Made by a program: the position numbers and the translations under genes
The notes under the pieces: generated by a model
What the model was told of the DNA's origin: nothing
Seen by the model: only the letters and a program-made list of their open reading frames with translations
Database searches by the model: none
In this document: positions 6,827 through 8,945 of the stretch, in pieces
Numbering within the stretch: position 1 is the stretch's first letter
How the letters are laid out: the number at the start of each line of letters is the position of its first letter
Source: an uncultured Saprospiraceae bacterium
GTDB taxonomy: Bacteria > Bacteroidota > Bacteroidia > Chitinophagales > Saprospiraceae
Reading direction: 5' to 3'
NCBI GenBank assembly: GCA_934699305.1
Contig: CAKUWM010000104.1
Span: 1-8,945, forward strand
DNA length: 8,945 nucleotides

Positions 6827-6900
6827 GGCTCCGTAGTTCAATTGGATAGAATATCAGATTTCGGCTCTGAGGGTTAGGGGTTCGAATCCTCTCGGGGTCA
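6827..6900 (+). tRNA. tRNA-Arg (anticodon TCG)
   Basis: The 74 nt fold into a full cloverleaf. The acceptor stem GGCTCCG pairs with CGGGGTC, including two G-U pairs, and the discriminator is A. The D stem is GTTC/GAAT with loop AATTGGATA. The anticodon stem TCAGA/TCTGA closes the loop TTTCGGC, putting TCG at 6861-6863 to read CGA. The T stem AGGGG/CCTCT has the loop TTCGAAT. An A at the position-20 site in the D-loop supports arginine identity. The 3' CCA is not encoded; CTC follows, so it must be added by the CCA enzyme. Confidence 0.93.
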
Positions 6901-6908
6901 CTCAAAAC

Positions 6909-6946
6909 AAAAACGCTTAACTTTCATACAGTTAAGCGTTTTTTTT
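6909..6946 (+). terminator. Rho-independent terminator after tRNA-Arg, probably bidirectional
   Basis: A 13-bp perfect stem pairs 6909-6921 with 6931-6943 (core CGCTTAAC / GTTAAGCG) around a 9-nt loop, followed by more T up to 6946. On the opposite strand the same stem ends in TTTTTGTTTTG, so it can also stop transcription from tdk, whose stop codon lies about 65 nt away at 7011. The AT-rich remainder to 7010 shows nothing further. Confidence 0.9.
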
Positions 6947-7010
6947 GATATACTTTCAATAAAACAATACACATACTTAATTTATTATTATATATCAAAT
7001 TGTATATCAA

Positions 7011-7610
7011 TCAATTATTATCCGGATTATTAAAATCAATCAAATTATCATCCAAATAACAAACCCGACAGCGTGGTTCATACAAATCTTTAGCTCCCAA
7101 AAGTATTTGATCTGAACTATCAGATAAGCGATAAGAATGCGTTGCCAGATTGCCACAATGCACACAAATTGCATGTACTTTGGTAATATATTCAGCAACT
7201 GCCAATAGGGCTGGTATTGGTCCAAATGGTTTGCCCGCAAAATCCATATCCAAACCGGCTACAATAATACGCTTGCCCATCATCGCTAACTTTTGACATA
7301 CAGATACAATAGCTTCATCAAAAAACTGAGCTTCGTCTATGCCTATTACATCAAAGTCTTCACTTAAAGCTAAAATATCAATAGATGCATTGACAGGTGT
7401 AGAATCAATAATATTGGAATCATGACTGACCACATTGACATCATCATAACGGGTATCCCGGCTCGGTTTAAATACCATTACCTTTTGATAGGCATATTTA
7501 GCCCTTTTTAATCTACGAATCAACTCCTCTGTCTTTCCTGAAAACATAGAACCGCAGATAACTTCTATCCAACCATTCCGCTGCCCTTTATAATGTGGTT
7601 CTAAAAACAT
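7011..7610 (-). CDS. tdk: Thymidine kinase (type II)
   Basis: A 199-residue enzyme of the thymidine salvage pathway that phosphorylates thymidine to dTMP with ATP in the cytoplasm. The P-loop GSMFSGKTE lies at 20-28. The DEAQFF block at 92-97 carries the Walker B acidic residue and the likely catalytic Glu93. The structural zinc site is made by Cys149/Cys152 (CVHC) and Cys181/Cys184 (CRVC). The lasso region near YEPRC (177-181) is where type II enzymes bind the nucleoside. Length and the start at 7610 agree with family members I recall beginning MFLEP and leading into GWIEVICGSMFSGK. The gene stands alone, convergent with the tRNA and sharing its terminator, and divergent from the downstream hypothetical gene across 102 nt. 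No good promoter box for tdk itself was found in that gap. Confidence 0.96.
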   Translation of the reverse strand: MFLEPHYKGQRNGWIEVICGSMFSGKTEELIRRLKRAKYAYQKVMVFKPSRDTRYDDVNVVSHDSNIIDSTPVNASIDILALSEDFDVIGIDEAQFFDEAIVSVCQKLAMMGKRIIVAGLDMDFAGKPFGPIPALLAVAEYITKVHAICVHCGNLATHSYRLSDSSDQILLGAKDLYEPRCRVCYLDDNLIDFNNPDNN

Positions 7611-7651
7611 TTTTTCTGTTATTTATATATAATTATTTTATTTAATGTAAC

Positions 7652-7682
7652 TTTGTGGTTTATATCAAATTATCCACTTTTG
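7652..7682 (+). promoter_or_regulatory. Candidate promoter for the hypothetical gene at 7713
   Basis: TTTG at 7652-7655 and CACTTTTG at 7675-7682 are exactly 19 nt apart, the Bacteroidota -33/-7 spacing, with one mismatch in the -7 box (C for T). It ends 30 nt before the ATG. An overlapping alternative is TAACTTTG at 7648-7655, a perfect -7 match by itself but without a -33 partner. Confidence 0.4.
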
Positions 7683-7712
7683 ACGTTTTAAAGACATAAA
7701 ATTAAACAAAGT

Positions 7713-8729
7713 ATGCATAAATCGAAATCTCAAGAATACTTAGCAAAAATAAATGAAACTTTCCATCAACTTGAAGAACCGGCACATGAGATTGAAATCG
7801 ACACTCTATTGGGTTACATCCGTATTTTTTACTCATCAGTAAAAGCCATCCCCACCATCGGTATCAGCAATCCAATCATAGAGGAGTCTATCTCACAACA
7901 ATCCAACAACAATCGTCCTGAGGCCTTAGAAAGTCCCGCTACACCTCAACCTATTGTTGAATCTGAGACTCCTCCTGCCTTAGACCACAAAATTTCGCCA
8001 TCTGAGGATAAAAAAGATATTGAGCCAACAATTATTCATGAAGATAATCATATAAAGCCGATTGAATCAGTGCCTGAGCAATCGGTTACAGCGGAGTTAG
8101 AAAAGGAAGTACAAGATGAGATTCCTCTTCAGGAAGAAGTTGTTTTGGCTGACGAGCATCCCTCTGAAATTATTGAAGAGGTGACTCATAACACTTCAAC
8201 GTCAACTACAGACACTTCTCACATCATTGAAGATGCAGCGGTGGAGGAAGAAATAATCACGATTCCCAACGTTCCTATTCAAAATACGGATATAAAAATT
8301 GTTTCCGTGACAAGCCATTCTGAAGAAAGTCCATCAACCAGTATTCTCAGCAAAATTGAAGCGTCTCAGGAAAAACATATTTATAAAGCTGACAGCGAAA
8401 AGCAATTTGAAAGTTCGGACGCCATTCAAGCAATTTTTAGTGACAAATCACCCACCGGATTGGTCGATTTTTTAGGCCTTAGCCCATTATCAGACTTAAA
8501 TAAGGCATGGGGGCTTAACGAAAAAATATTGGTCATAAAAGATTTATTTGGCGACGATAGCTCCAGTTTTAATCAAACTGTGGAAGTTATCAACAAGCTT
8601 TCAACCTTTGAAGAAGCTAAATCATATCTTATCCAAAATGTTGTCATAAAATACGAATGGAATGATTTATCCAAATTTAAAAAGGCATCAGAATTTGTAA
8701 AACAGGTAAAGCGATTATTCGTCAAATAA
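7713..8729 (+). CDS. Hypothetical modular protein with acidic linker and conserved-looking C-terminal domain
   Basis: I cannot name this 338-residue protein. It has three parts. Residues 1-48 look helical (YLAKINETFHQLEEPAHEIE, then a hydrophobic LLGYIRIFYSSVKAI stretch). Residues about 50-235 form a low-complexity linker very rich in Glu, Ser, Thr, Pro and Ile with no cysteine, probably disordered and strongly acidic. The C-terminal part from about 236 to 338 is compositionally normal and helical, including LNEKILVIKDLFGDDSSSF and FEEAKSYLIQ, and ends in a basic tail. That block reminds me of uncharacterised Bacteroidota proteins with a motif like INDRFLFIRELF followed by an EEAKxYL helix; this is memory, not a search. 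There is no signal peptide or clear membrane segment, so it is likely cytoplasmic. The start at 7713 fits the promoter candidate 30 nt upstream. Confidence 0.75.
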   Translation: MHKSKSQEYLAKINETFHQLEEPAHEIEIDTLLGYIRIFYSSVKAIPTIGISNPIIEESISQQSNNNRPEALESPATPQPIVESETPPALDHKISPSEDKKDIEPTIIHEDNHIKPIESVPEQSVTAELEKEVQDEIPLQEEVVLADEHPSEIIEEVTHNTSTSTTDTSHIIEDAAVEEEIITIPNVPIQNTDIKIVSVTSHSEESPSTSILSKIEASQEKHIYKADSEKQFESSDAIQAIFSDKSPTGLVDFLGLSPLSDLNKAWGLNEKILVIKDLFGDDSSSFNQTVEVINKLSTFEEAKSYLIQNVVIKYEWNDLSKFKKASEFVKQVKRLFVK

Positions 8730-8810
8730 AACTATCAATCCATACCGGTTGATACACAAGAAATGAACTTTTAAATCCGGGCATTTGTTACAATTCTTCA
8801 AACAAATCCT

Positions 8811-8945
8811 ATGGAGAAGGAGAAAGACAAAGCCGATATCATTTCAAGTATAATATTTACCCTGATGATTGGAATTATTCCGATTATCACTTTTGCATTT
8901 TGTTGGGTCACCCGCATAGACGTTGGATATTTTGGAATTATCCCA
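8811..8945 (+). CDS. Start of a small membrane protein, cut by the window edge
   Basis: From the ATG at 8811 the frame stays open for 45 codons to the end of the window. It begins MEKEKDKADI, a charged cytoplasmic-type leader, followed by a hydrophobic segment (about residues 11-32, IISSIIFTLMIGIIPIIT onward) that should span the membrane, and then VTRIDVGYFGIIP. The family cannot be named from this fragment. It follows the preceding gene by 81 nt in the same direction, so it may be in the same transcript. In that gap the only structure seen is a short weak stem at 8733-8754 without a T-run. Confidence 0.6.
   Translation, partial: MEKEKDKADIISSIIFTLMIGIIPIITFAFCWVTRIDVGYFGIIP

Noticed and set aside
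8733..8754. Short inverted repeat (TATCAA/TTGATA) after the hypothetical gene
   Set aside because: Only about six good pairs and no T-run follows, so it is not supported as a terminator.
1..8945. CRISPR array, insertion sequence, integrase, toxin-antitoxin or phage defence module
   Set aside because: No regular repeats, transposase or integrase motifs, or paired small toxin/antitoxin genes were seen. The tRNA is not followed by a duplicated 3' end that would suggest an attachment site.

Overview
The window reads as a segment of a Bacteroidota chromosome, probably a PDH-using lineage such as Sphingobacteriales rather than a typical gut Bacteroidales; the lineage is an inference. The DNA is AT-rich. 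Several intergenic gaps carry boxes close to the Bacteroidota sigma consensus (TTTG, about 19-21 nt, TAnnTTTG). Start codons mostly lack Shine-Dalgarno sequences. The recF-DUF721 pair and the protein sequences themselves (thymidine kinase, RecF with a DD Walker B end, PDH E1 alpha) have the look of Bacteroidota orthologues. Gene density is high and no stretch above 300 bases lacks a gene.

Layout: (1) 9-506, minus: a small secreted protein of unknown function with a CxCxC cluster. (2) 593-1528, plus: ATPase subunit of an ABC-2 type exporter with no permease beside it. (3) 1534-5124, minus: a close three-gene run transcribed in the order pdhA (pyruvate dehydrogenase E1 alpha), an AlgI-like MBOAT O-acyltransferase, and an AlgX/AlgJ-like SGNH-type protein. 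The last two share a TGATG stop/start. (4) 5347-6751, plus: recF and a DUF721/DciA-like gene overlapping by 8 nt. (5) 6827-6900, plus: tRNA-Arg(TCG), followed by a strong stem-loop terminator that appears to work in both directions. (6) 7011-7610, minus: thymidine kinase. (7) 7713-8729, plus: a modular hypothetical protein with a long acidic linker. (8) 8811 to the window edge, plus: the start of a small membrane protein.

How the genes fit together: the MBOAT and SGNH-type proteins form a recognisable surface-glycan O-acylation pair, one moving acyl groups through the membrane and the other acting on the outer side. Their donor is usually acetyl-CoA, the product of the PDH complex whose E1 alpha gene lies 16 nt upstream, but a functional link is speculative. 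RecF and the DciA-like protein belong to replication and repair. The tRNA and tdk are housekeeping genes.

The most unusual non-coding signal is a perfect 17-bp inverted repeat with a 6-nt loop inside the 5' part of the MBOAT coding sequence. On the coding strand it is followed directly by a run of T, like an intragenic terminator or attenuator. I found no CRISPR array, insertion sequence, phage module or clear defence system, and nothing that amounts to a wholly new system.
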